In this document: piece after piece, positions 8,151-16,487 of the stretch
Numbering within the stretch: position 1 is the stretch's first letter
Layout of the letters: every line of letters begins with the position of its first letter
Source of the DNA: a gamma proteobacterium symbiont of Ctena orbiculata
Lineage (GTDB): Bacteria; Pseudomonadota; Gammaproteobacteria; Chromatiales; Chromatiaceae
NCBI GenBank assembly: GCA_003058495.1
Contig: QBVC01000030.1
Location: forward strand, 1-64,000
Length of the DNA: 64,000 bases
Direction of reading: 5' to 3'
Notes under the pieces: model-generated
Databases searched by the model: none
Told to the model about the DNA's origin: nothing
What the model saw: the letters and a program-made list of their open reading frames with translations, nothing else
Program-made: the position numbers and the translations under genes

Positions 8151-10195
8151 GTGAGCGTTCCTATCTGGGAACGGCGGGGCGGTTTGGTATTGTTCTGCTC
8201 TTGGTTATCCTGGCCCTGGCGCTGATGCGGTATTGGTTGACTGCCGGTCTGCCAATAACTGCGCACGCCCACGGGATCCATGACGATGCGCTCTTCATCC
8301 GTCTGGCGGAGAGTGTCGTTTCCGGAGCGTGGTTAGGTGACTACGACAAGCTGACTCTGGTCAAGGCGCCGCTCTATCCCCTCTACATCGCCGCAAACTA
8401 TTTGCTGGGTCTGCAGTTCAAGACCATGGAGCATGCCATCTACATTGTGGCCTGCGTGATTATCTATCTGGCATTGGTAAAGGCGAGAGTCAATCCATTT
8501 CTTGCCTTTGTGCCCTTCATTCTCCTGCTGTTCAATCCCTATCACCACAGCAGCGTGGAGCGGGGCTGGTTCTATGCGGCATTGGTGCTGTTGGTCATTG
8601 CCGGTATCTACTATATGATCTCGATGCGAAGCGTATCGGGCAGCATTAGATCGTCCCACTCGTTTTTGCTCGGCCTGGGTCTGGCCTCTCTCTATCTTTC
8701 CCGGGAAGAGACCATCTGGCTCTATCCGCCGTTGCTGGTTGCCTTTGCCCTCCTGTTCTATCAGCCGGACAGATACAAAATCGTGCAGTCGATGAGCCGG
8801 GTGCTGCCAATCCTGCTGTTGGGCATGGCAATACCCATAGCGGCGGTATTGAGTGCGAACTACGTGAAATATGGACACTTCGGTATCAAGGACAGTGCTG
8901 TCAAGGAGTTTAAGGCCGCGTTCAAGCTGATGAAAAGCGTGCGCACGAATGAGGAGAGGCCTTTTGTCGATGTCACTCACGAGTCGCTGGACCAAATGTT
9001 TACAGTGAGTCCAGCCTTGGCCAGGTTTCAGCATCACCTCCAGGGCGGACTGGGCAGGCAATGGGGGGGGCTGATGTGCAAGCGTCATGCCGAGGCATGT
9101 AATGAGATTGGCGGCGGCTATATTTTCTGGGCCTTGCGAGACGCACTGGCCGCAGAGGGATATTACCAGAGCCCGCAAAAGATGAAGTCGGTCTATGACG
9201 AAATCAGCAAACAGCTGCGGCAGGGGTGCAGCAGTGGGCAGCTGGATTGCTCGCGTACTGTCTGGCCGCTCCGCTATCCGATCAGAATGGAGAGGATAGA
9301 CGACTATCTGGCAAAACTGCCCCTGTTCGCAAGTTATATGGTTTCAGGTTTACATGGACGCCTTCCCGGTTATGGTGCAGCACATGGCCCGGAGGAGCGG
9401 CTCGAGGTCTTCAAGAAGTTATCGAATGCGTCGATAAGGCCGAAGGCCCAACAGGATCAATACTCGGTTTCCGGCTGGCTGATTTCAGATAGCCAGGAAA
9501 AATATGTCGCTATCGTGCCCAGGCCTTTTGCCGCGTACAGCAACCGGTTCAGCCTGCAGTCGAGCAGGGATGTACAGCGCCACTTTAGTGACAATGCGGA
9601 TTCCGGGTTGTCGCGGTTCAATGTGAAGGGGCCGTGCAAGGGCGGTCAGTGTGAGCTGTTGATAATGTCCGGCGGTGAATATGCGAAACTGGACCAGGAA
9701 CTGATCCGGGCTGGAGCCGATTTGAAGCGAGGCGGTCTGCATCTGCATATCGACTCGGTCAAACAGGTGGAGAACAAGCAGCAGTTAGTCTGGGTTGATC
9801 AGGTGAAGATAGATGTGTTTAAAAAGATCGGCGCACTCTACAACCATCTGCTGGTCTACCTGTCGTTGTTCGCCACAATGGTATTTGCGATTGCCTGTTT
9901 TGCCTTCCTTTTCAGGAATTACCGTAGCCTGTTGCTGGGGGGTGCGTTGATGGCCGTCTTCGGCATTGCTGCTCGGTTGGGGGTTCTGGCCCTGTTCGAT
10001 GATTTTACCCAAAGTCCGGTCGTCGGTCAGTTTCGCCATTTTATTCCGGTCATGCCGCTGCTGCTTCTCTACATTGGATTGAATTTTCTCATCCTTTTCG
10101 AGTTGCCTGCCGCGCTGCGGCGATCGACTAAAACTGGTGTTCAATCAGAGGCATCGGATCCGGGCGATAGCACATTCTTCCGTTCGCAGATCTGA
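8147..10195 (+). CDS. Polytopic membrane protein, putative GT-C glycosyltransferase
   Basis: 682 residues from the ATG overlapping the upstream stop (ATGA). The first helix is GIVLLLVILALALMRYW. The following loop contains HDDALFIRLAESVV, an acidic pair early after helix 1 as in GT-C enzymes, and further helices include AIYIVACVIIYLAL and FLAFVPFILLLF. A large extracytoplasmic domain (about residues 265-560) precedes three C-terminal helices. I do not recognise a named family. Context, directly after a YfhO-like gene, suggests that both act on the same lipid-linked sugar or wall polymer; this is inference. Confidence 0.6.
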   Translation: MSERSYLGTAGRFGIVLLLVILALALMRYWLTAGLPITAHAHGIHDDALFIRLAESVVSGAWLGDYDKLTLVKAPLYPLYIAANYLLGLQFKTMEHAIYIVACVIIYLALVKARVNPFLAFVPFILLLFNPYHHSSVERGWFYAALVLLVIAGIYYMISMRSVSGSIRSSHSFLLGLGLASLYLSREETIWLYPPLLVAFALLFYQPDRYKIVQSMSRVLPILLLGMAIPIAAVLSANYVKYGHFGIKDSAVKEFKAAFKLMKSVRTNEERPFVDVTHESLDQMFTVSPALARFQHHLQGGLGRQWGGLMCKRHAEACNEIGGGYIFWALRDALAAEGYYQSPQKMKSVYDEISKQLRQGCSSGQLDCSRTVWPLRYPIRMERIDDYLAKLPLFASYMVSGLHGRLPGYGAAHGPEERLEVFKKLSNASIRPKAQQDQYSVSGWLISDSQEKYVAIVPRPFAAYSNRFSLQSSRDVQRHFSDNADSGLSRFNVKGPCKGGQCELLIMSGGEYAKLDQELIRAGADLKRGGLHLHIDSVKQVENKQQLVWVDQVKIDVFKKIGALYNHLLVYLSLFATMVFAIACFAFLFRNYRSLLLGGALMAVFGIAARLGVLALFDDFTQSPVVGQFRHFIPVMPLLLLYIGLNFLILFELPAALRRSTKTGVQSEASDPGDSTFFRSQI

Positions 10196-10277
10196 CCCCG
10201 GCCTTCCTTTGTTGCTGAAGCCTTGCCTGCTGCCCATTGCATCGGGTCGGATATGGTTTAGGCAATTGTGTATCTAT

Positions 10278-11189
10278 TCAAGTTTTTGACCTATCGACGG
10301 ATGAACGGGCAGGGACCGTGACTGAGAGTGCGGACAGGATAATTTCGATAAAGATATAAAAAATCCTGTTCAGTGCAGCCAAGACAATTGCACTGTTGAC
10401 ATCGAGATACGGCGCCAGGCCAAGGACCAAAACCGATTCGCGGATGCCGATGCCGGCAGGAGCGAAGGGTACGGCAAATCCCACGGCGTAACTGAAGGCA
10501 TAGAGTCCGATGATATAGACAAGTCCGATTTCCGCGGTAGCGAACGGTGTCAAGGTAATCCAGAAGGCAAACCCGAGCACCAGCCATATCAGCAGCGCGG
10601 TGATAAAAGATAGAGGCGTAAACAACAAGCGCCGGCTATAGCCGTATAGCCGCTGCCGATAAGGCCCCAGTCGTGGCAACAGCAGCAGGAAAAGAACAAT
10701 ACCAACTACTGCCATTGGAATGGCTGGCGGTACCTTTTGGATCAGTGTGAGCAAGAACCGGTATTGCGAGAGACCGATGAGCAGCAGGCCGAACATGAAC
10801 GCACTGAAAACGACCCAAAATGTTTCAAGGATGATGGTGTCGCGTACGGTCCTGCCGTCGAGCCCGGCGGATTTATACATGCCGATCTTGCCGACGAACT
10901 GCCAAATCGATCCGGGAATGTATTTGCCCAGCTGGGTGATGTTGTAGATGCTGAAGCTTTGGATAAACGGAAAATCGACTTTGTGATAGAGCAATGACTG
11001 GTGCATGATCGCTGTCAACAGCAGTTTGCCGACAGTGAGTGAGAGCAGGGAAATGACTATGATCCCAATGGGTAGTCGCTTGACCACCTCATCCACGACA
11101 TGGAGGTTTCCATGCAGGAAGATAAGGATGAAGCACAGGACAACTGCCCACCACAGGGTTTTCAACGCGGTTTTTAGCTTTGTTTGCAC
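10278..11189 (-). CDS. Flippase-like / lysylphosphatidylglycerol synthase TM-region protein
   Basis: 303 residues from a GTG start that overlaps the upstream pyruvyl transferase gene by 16 bp. Seven to eight helices fill most of the length. The family signature is QLGKYIPGSIWQFVGKIGMY at about residues 85-105, and a second conserved block is FAVPFAPAGIGIRESVLVLG near the C-terminus. Such stand-alone LPG_synthase_TM (UPF0104-like) proteins often occur in polysaccharide and glycolipid loci; a lipid flippase role is assumed for some, not proven. It is last of three co-directional overlapping genes. Confidence 0.75.
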   Translation of the reverse strand: MQTKLKTALKTLWWAVVLCFILIFLHGNLHVVDEVVKRLPIGIIVISLLSLTVGKLLLTAIMHQSLLYHKVDFPFIQSFSIYNITQLGKYIPGSIWQFVGKIGMYKSAGLDGRTVRDTIILETFWVVFSAFMFGLLLIGLSQYRFLLTLIQKVPPAIPMAVVGIVLFLLLLPRLGPYRQRLYGYSRRLLFTPLSFITALLIWLVLGFAFWITLTPFATAEIGLVYIIGLYAFSYAVGFAVPFAPAGIGIRESVLVLGLAPYLDVNSAIVLAALNRIFYIFIEIILSALSVTVPARSSVDRSKT

Positions 11190-12454
11190 GAGTTGGCCCG
11201 ACCCAAAAGGTTATATAAATAGTCGAACTGCTGATAAGCAGAGGCCCTTGCGCTCTCCTGGTGCTGCTTGATCTGCTGCCGTATCGATGATTCCTGGTCA
11301 AGGGTATTGCGAATTGTGTTCAGCATGAGCTCGGAGTTAAGCTGACTGAAGTCGAAAACAAGATCGCCAAGCCCAAAAAAATCCATGACTTCCCGGTATT
11401 TGTGGCTCCAGCCCAATACAATCACGGGTTGACCTGTGGCCAGTGCGGCGATCATTGCGTGAAACCGGGAAACCATCACCAGCCTGCAATGACCCATGAG
11501 CTGTTTGATGCCCGGGGTATTGATATCAAAATCGACATGGTAGAGCGACTCAAGTGTGGGGTTGTCGCCTTTCAGCCGATCTGCGATGCGCCTGATCACG
11601 GGCAGGTCGTTGTTGCGTAACTTTGACATTTCGCCCTCGCGGGTCGCATTCGGATAGAGCAGCACGGCATAACCCTGCGCCATGAGTTGATGGCAAAGTG
11701 CCGCGATCTGGTTATGGTAGCTGCTCTCCTGCCGGTCCGAAATGGCTGCCAGCACGCTGCTGGGGCAGATGCCGATCAGCTTCCTGGTCTCGCTTTTCAG
11801 CCTGTTGCCGAGATCGGCCAGTTGTTGACGGCCCTCGTCGGATATCCTGTCCTGCGCCTGATGCAGAAAGGCGACATCCGCCACCGGGTCGGGATGGACT
11901 GTCTCCAGCGACAGTGATTGCAGGTGTTGGTGTGTCTTGAGTCCGCGGGCGAAAATTTTGTCGATTCTCGACAGCGTATGTCTGGCCAGGAAGCGATTCA
12001 ACGGATTATTGAATGGCCCGCAGGCCTGGGAGAACTTTACCACCGGGGTGTCGAGCAAGATTGCCGGCGCCAGGGTGAGCACATTGTAGGGCAGAAATTT
12101 TTCTCTGCCGTCTATAAACGAGACGCCTGCAAGATCGATCAGAACATCCGAGCCGTCAAGGGAGCGAATGGATTCAGGCACCAGCTTTGCCAAGGATTTA
12201 AGGTGCAGGGCCTTGAGCAGCGTCAACAGCAGCGAGCAGGGCAGAAGGACAGAAACCAGGTACAAGGGGGTGGCGCTGAAAACCCTGATTCTCGGATCAT
12301 CGATCAGTTCCCCGTCCCGCCCCGGGTAGTAGGAGTAGATGTTGAAGTTCGCCTCAGGATAACGGTTGCGAATTCTCCCGATGGCGGTGGTAAGCATGGC
12401 CTCTGCGCCCCGGTTCCCACTCACGGTTGCTGCAATGATCGAGATGGTTTTCAT
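11174..12454 (-). CDS. Polysaccharide pyruvyl transferase family protein
   Basis: 426 residues from the ATG at 12454, which overlaps the upstream stop as ATGA. The start MKTISIIAATVSGNRGAEAM carries the N-terminal glycine-rich turn and the GNRGAEAML motif typical of PssM/CsaB-type ketal pyruvyl transferases. Further family marks are VVKFSQACGPF, IGICPSSVL and, near the end, MVSRFHAMIAALATGQPVI with the conserved Arg-His pair. The reaction is transfer of a pyruvyl ketal from phosphoenolpyruvate to a sugar. It pairs with the FrhB-like gene upstream, a combination frequent in exopolysaccharide loci. Confidence 0.85.
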   Translation of the reverse strand: MKTISIIAATVSGNRGAEAMLTTAIGRIRNRYPEANFNIYSYYPGRDGELIDDPRIRVFSATPLYLVSVLLPCSLLLTLLKALHLKSLAKLVPESIRSLDGSDVLIDLAGVSFIDGREKFLPYNVLTLAPAILLDTPVVKFSQACGPFNNPLNRFLARHTLSRIDKIFARGLKTHQHLQSLSLETVHPDPVADVAFLHQAQDRISDEGRQQLADLGNRLKSETRKLIGICPSSVLAAISDRQESSYHNQIAALCHQLMAQGYAVLLYPNATREGEMSKLRNNDLPVIRRIADRLKGDNPTLESLYHVDFDINTPGIKQLMGHCRLVMVSRFHAMIAALATGQPVIVLGWSHKYREVMDFFGLGDLVFDFSQLNSELMLNTIRNTLDQESSIRQQIKQHQESARASAYQQFDYLYNLLGRANSCKQS

Positions 12455-13569
12455 GATAAGGATTCGAGGCCCTTTTTCAGGTACAGGTAGGCTTTCAGCA
12501 GGGGGCGCGGCAATCTGAAGATCAGCCGGTTCCATTGCACTGATTCACTCCAGCGCATGTTGAACAACGTGATCAGTGCGGTCAGCCAGGCATGCCATGA
12601 AACCCGTGTTTTGACCTTGTCGGGCACTTTATATCCAAATAACGGGGCCACCCGACTCCGTGCGCTGACATTATAGTGAAATGGCGCGGCGCGGGCCTGC
12701 CCATCCAGGATGTCGCAAATATCCAAAGACGTTGCTGTGATTGTTCCGCCGCGGTATGAGCTTTGCCACAAATCACTGCCTTGCCGGGTGCGTATGATTA
12801 CCCCTGTTTTCTTGATCGGATCCTGCTTGAAGCGGTAGGCCCAGACGTCTCCCAGAGATATATCAGCCTGATATCCGAAGTGATCATGACAAACAAGGCA
12901 TTTCTTTTCCGAGTAAAAGAAGAGGTTTTGATAAAGGCTGAAATAGGAGAATGGCTTTCTGATAGTGGTTCCGTTCTGGAACCCGGCTTCCAACTCGCCT
13001 CGCCAATGACCTTTACGAAACTGGTATGAACGAAGCGGGCTTGCGGCCTCCTTTCTCAGTTGTTGCGAGATTTCATCAATCAATTCGGTCCTGGAGTTGT
13101 GTCCGCATACCAAGGCGATTTTTAGCTTGACCTTGTCGGCAAGATCGTGATCTTTCACTTCCCAGCGGCTAAGGTTTGAGATATCGCAGGGCAGGCCAAC
13201 AACGGCGATGCGGCCGTTGAATTGGCGAATCAGGGGGAGGGCCTCGCGGATAAATGCAGTTTCCACATATTTGCTGCCTTGGGCTGCAAGGATCTCCTGT
13301 TTGGTCGTGGCGATGGTAAAATGCGCCCTGACTTTTTCGTTTTCGATATCGGTGTTGCATACCAGTGCGCCATCGATCTCGCCCTGCTCCAGGAGGGAAA
13401 TCAAGAGTGCCGATCCGACTCCGCCCGATGCGGCGTTGACCCGAAGGGAATCCTCGGATGCATAAGCGTGGTACAGCTCTCGATACTCACCAACAAGCCT
13501 GTTGATGCGGCTCTCGGTCCATGATTTTCGCAGCAGCTTGTCGGCAACTTGATTGAGCATTTTGCGCAT
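12451..13569 (-). CDS. Coenzyme F420 hydrogenase/dehydrogenase beta-subunit-like protein
   Basis: 372 residues. The N-terminal half shows the FrhB/FdhB pattern (VNAASGGVGSALLISLLEQGEI; IAVVGLPCDISNLSR; LVCGHNS). The C-terminal half has a CLVCHDHFGYQADISLGDVW block, where cysteines resemble an iron-sulfur ligand set. Family members in bacterial polysaccharide loci use flavin and Fe-S chemistry of unknown purpose and do not imply F420 hydrogenase activity. It heads the three-gene minus-strand set and overlaps the pyruvyl transferase start. A second ATG three codons in (13560) is also possible; neither has a strong Shine-Dalgarno sequence. Confidence 0.82.
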   Translation of the reverse strand: MRKMLNQVADKLLRKSWTESRINRLVGEYRELYHAYASEDSLRVNAASGGVGSALLISLLEQGEIDGALVCNTDIENEKVRAHFTIATTKQEILAAQGSKYVETAFIREALPLIRQFNGRIAVVGLPCDISNLSRWEVKDHDLADKVKLKIALVCGHNSRTELIDEISQQLRKEAASPLRSYQFRKGHWRGELEAGFQNGTTIRKPFSYFSLYQNLFFYSEKKCLVCHDHFGYQADISLGDVWAYRFKQDPIKKTGVIIRTRQGSDLWQSSYRGGTITATSLDICDILDGQARAAPFHYNVSARSRVAPLFGYKVPDKVKTRVSWHAWLTALITLFNMRWSESVQWNRLIFRLPRPLLKAYLYLKKGLESLS

Positions 13570-13731
13570 CTTATTTATGTTCGCAAGGCAAGCTAAAACA
13601 TGAAAAGCACTGGTCGGCGCTTTTATTGGGTTTTACATATTTGAAACTCGGCTGGATTCTCATGCAGCTAAGGCTGGAAGGCGGTCCCTTGGGTTGCGGA
13701 AGAATGCATCGGGATGCGGCATATCATCAGA

Positions 13732-15609
13732 TCAGGCAGTCGCCTCGCTGGCGGAACCGTCGCCCTTTTCCAGCTCGGCATGCTCCGGGACCAGTATTTC
13801 CAGAAGCGCCTGCAATTCTTCAGTTTCATAATTATCGCAAGCCAGTTTCATGCTATCGAGGTTGTCCAGGAGCCTATGCCAGTCAACCTGCCGGTAACGA
13901 GCGATAAAGACCTTGTCGTGGGCTGTCTTTTGTAAATGCTCCATTTCGTGAAATAGTTCTTCATATAGCTTTTCACCCGGCCGAAGGCCAATGAATTCAA
14001 TCTGGATGTCTCCGCCGGGCGTTCTTCCCGACAGATGGATCATCTGCTCCGCCAGGTAGTTGATTTTGATGGGCTCTCCCATGTCGAGCACGAAGATCTC
14101 GCCGCCATCGCCGAGCACAACGGTCTGCATGATCAATTGGCAGGCCTCGGGGATGGTCATGAAATAGCGCTCCATGCGGGGATCGGTCACCGTGACCGGT
14201 CCACCTGCCTCGATCTGTTTGCGAAACAGCGGGATTACGCTGCCGGCCGAACCCAGGACGTTTCCAAAGCGCACGGTTATGAACTTGGTGTCGGAGTGTG
14301 GGTTGAGATTTTGACAATAGATCTCCGCACCCCGCTTGCAGGCGCCCATCACATTGGCGGGATTGACCGCCTTGTCGGTAGATACCAGGACAAAGACGTC
14401 AGATTTATAACGGTCGGCGCTTTGCGCCAGGATGCGTGTGCCAAGAATATTGTTACGCACCGCCTGGCGCAGTTGATGTTCGAGCATGGGAACATGTTTG
14501 TAGGCGGCGGCGTGAAACACCACCTCCGGCCTCTCCTGTTCGAACAGGTTATCCACCAAAGGCTGGTCGAGGATGTCGCCCAGATGACATTTGAGCGAGA
14601 GCTCCGGGAAACTGCCGCGAAGCTCCATTTCGATGCTGTAGAGATTGAATTCACTGATCTCCAGCAGCACCAGCCGGGCGGGTTCGATCTTCGCCAGCTG
14701 GCGGCAGAGTTCGGAACCGATCGATCCGCCAGCGCCGGTGACCAGGATCACCTTGCCGGACAATGCGCCGTTAATGGCATGCCAGTCGAGGGAGACCGGG
14801 TCGCGCCCAAGCAGGTCCTCGATGGAGACGGTTCGCAGGTTGTTGATCTGCACGCTGCCTGAGATCAGGTCGTTGAGCTGGGGCACGGATCTGAAGGGGA
14901 TCTCCGCCTTTTCGCACAGCTCGACCACCCTTCGCATCTGCCTGGAAGAGGCGGAGGGAATGGCCAGCATGATAATGTCGATGCCGAGTTCTTCGCCCAG
15001 TCGAGGAATATCGCCACAGGTGCCGGCCACCGGAATACCGTGAATCTCCCTGCCCTGGCGACGCTGCTTGTCATCGACAAAGGCGACGGGGCGATAGTCT
15101 CCCCGGCGGTTGCGCAGGATATCTCTTGCCAGCATCTCGCCGGCCTTGCCCGATCCCACGATGAGGACCCGCTTCCCGGGGGACAGATCCAGGCTGTGGT
15201 CTTTGAGCAGGCGATAGACCAGGCGCGGTCCGCTCAACAGCATCACCAGCAGAATCGCATAGATAACGGGAACGGAGCGGGGAACGCCCCCGGCCCGGGT
15301 GAAGATAAACAGCAGCGCCACACCAACCAGGGTGCCCACCGCCACCGCCTTGAGGATGCGCACGATATCCGGGAGCGAGGCGAAGCGCCATATGCCGCGA
15401 TAGAGGCCGAACAGCAGAAAGGCGGTCAGTTGGATCGGCAGAATGAAGAAAAGGCCTACCAGGGCATCCTCATAATAGGCGGCAGGCACCACCTCCAGGT
15501 TGTAGCGCAGCCAGTAAGCGAGGAACCAGGCAATCGGCACCATCAGCACGTCGTGCGCCAGCGCAACCGCTTGCGAACGTAGATGTCGAGGAAGGATCTC
15601 TCTGCTCAT
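13732..15609 (-). CDS. Nucleotide-sugar 4,6-dehydratase, CapD/WbpM/PglF type
   Basis: 625 residues, the full length of membrane-anchored UDP-GlcNAc 4,6-dehydratases. Four N-terminal helices span about residues 15-130. A first Rossmann motif is VLIVGSGKAGEM (148-159) and a second, catalytic one is VILVTGAGGSIGSEL (287-301). In the catalytic site Ser410 is followed by TDKAVNPANVMGACK, so Met421 replaces the Tyr of the usual YxxxK and Lys425 is kept, as in WbpM and PglF. It makes the 4-keto-6-deoxy sugar nucleotide that leads to QuiNAc, FucNAc or bacillosamine, and therefore probably feeds the polysaccharide genes on both sides. Confidence 0.9.
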   Translation of the reverse strand: MSREILPRHLRSQAVALAHDVLMVPIAWFLAYWLRYNLEVVPAAYYEDALVGLFFILPIQLTAFLLFGLYRGIWRFASLPDIVRILKAVAVGTLVGVALLFIFTRAGGVPRSVPVIYAILLVMLLSGPRLVYRLLKDHSLDLSPGKRVLIVGSGKAGEMLARDILRNRRGDYRPVAFVDDKQRRQGREIHGIPVAGTCGDIPRLGEELGIDIIMLAIPSASSRQMRRVVELCEKAEIPFRSVPQLNDLISGSVQINNLRTVSIEDLLGRDPVSLDWHAINGALSGKVILVTGAGGSIGSELCRQLAKIEPARLVLLEISEFNLYSIEMELRGSFPELSLKCHLGDILDQPLVDNLFEQERPEVVFHAAAYKHVPMLEHQLRQAVRNNILGTRILAQSADRYKSDVFVLVSTDKAVNPANVMGACKRGAEIYCQNLNPHSDTKFITVRFGNVLGSAGSVIPLFRKQIEAGGPVTVTDPRMERYFMTIPEACQLIMQTVVLGDGGEIFVLDMGEPIKINYLAEQMIHLSGRTPGGDIQIEFIGLRPGEKLYEELFHEMEHLQKTAHDKVFIARYRQVDWHRLLDNLDSMKLACDNYETEELQALLEILVPEHAELEKGDGSASEATA

Positions 15610-15926
15610 TCAGGCGCTCCTGGTGCCTTTGAAGATAGTATGGGGAACCGGTTTCTACCTATTCTACCCTATTGCGTATTTGGGGCGGAGGGGTCTGTTG
15701 CAGTCAAGGCGCCTCAAGCCGGGATGCAATATAGGGCATTGGCTGTAGATCTTTGGCCAGGCATTGCTGGTATAATTTTCTCGAATTTGCCCGCGCGGCT
15801 GCGGGTCGGCGGGTGGGCCGCTTGAGGCCTGACGCCGATATGACCGAGTCCAATCATGGATTGTTTTGAACAGGATGGCGGCACCGGCTGTCGAGCGAAT
15901 CCAACCTCAGCGAAGAGAGTCTGATA
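15610..15926. other. Intergenic region, divergent capD-type gene and gspG
   Basis: A 317-bp divergent spacer with no convincing gene. It holds an extended -10 promoter candidate on the plus strand (15768-15776), and the stretch before gspG contains AGAGAGT ahead of the start. Confidence 0.4.
15768..15776 (+). promoter_or_regulatory. Extended -10 promoter candidate for gspG
   Basis: TGGTATAAT is a perfect TGnTATAAT extended -10 element. No good -35 hexamer lies 16-18 bp upstream, which extended -10 promoters can tolerate. Transcription would start near 15783, about 145 nt before the gspG ATG. Confidence 0.4.
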
Positions 15927-16358
15927 ATGAAACTGAACAACTGTCATGTCCGTTGCAGCGGCTTTACCCTGATCGAACTGTTGGTGGTCATGGCGATTCT
16001 CGCGATGCTGGCCGGCCTCATCGGCCCCAGGGTGATGAACGCCCTGGGTGAATCCAAGAGCAAGACCGCCAGGGTGCAGTTGGAAGAGCTGGCGGCGGCC
16101 CTCGATATCTATCGCCTGGATACGGGCAACTATCCGCGCGAACATCACGGCCTGAGGGCGCTCGTAGAGCATGTCGACGGGGTGGAGAACTGGAACGGCC
16201 CCTACCTGAAAAAGGCCAGAATACCCAAGGACCCTTGGGGAGCGGACTATATCTACCGCTATCCGGGAGAGCACAGCGATTTTGACCTCTACTCCCTCGG
16301 TGCCGATGGTGTGCAAGGGGGCGAGGGCGAGGCCAAGGATATCAATGGCTGGGAGTGA
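15927..16358 (+). CDS. gspG: Type II secretion major pseudopilin GspG-like protein
   Basis: 143 residues. The prepilin leader ends in Gly and is followed by FTLIELLVVMAILAMLAGL: class III cleavage before Phe, with Glu at mature position 5. The C-terminal half matches the GspG calcium-binding region: YRLDTGNYPREHHGLRALV, PYLKKARIPKDPWGADYIY and DLYSLGADGVQGGEGEAKDI. GspG forms the shaft of the periplasmic pseudopilus of type II secretion. No other gsp gene is nearby, so it is an orphan that must work with a system elsewhere. Confidence 0.9.
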   Translation: MKLNNCHVRCSGFTLIELLVVMAILAMLAGLIGPRVMNALGESKSKTARVQLEELAAALDIYRLDTGNYPREHHGLRALVEHVDGVENWNGPYLKKARIPKDPWGADYIYRYPGEHSDFDLYSLGADGVQGGEGEAKDINGWE

Positions 16359-16487
16359 TTTCCGGTCAGTCGGCATCCAGCGTTTGAATCCTTAGCTCAG
16401 GTCTGAAAACCGCGGCTTGCAGATTCTGTCCCATGGTTCGAAAAGGCGTCCCGGCAGGAGCGACCGGACGGGTGAATAGGGCCTGAA

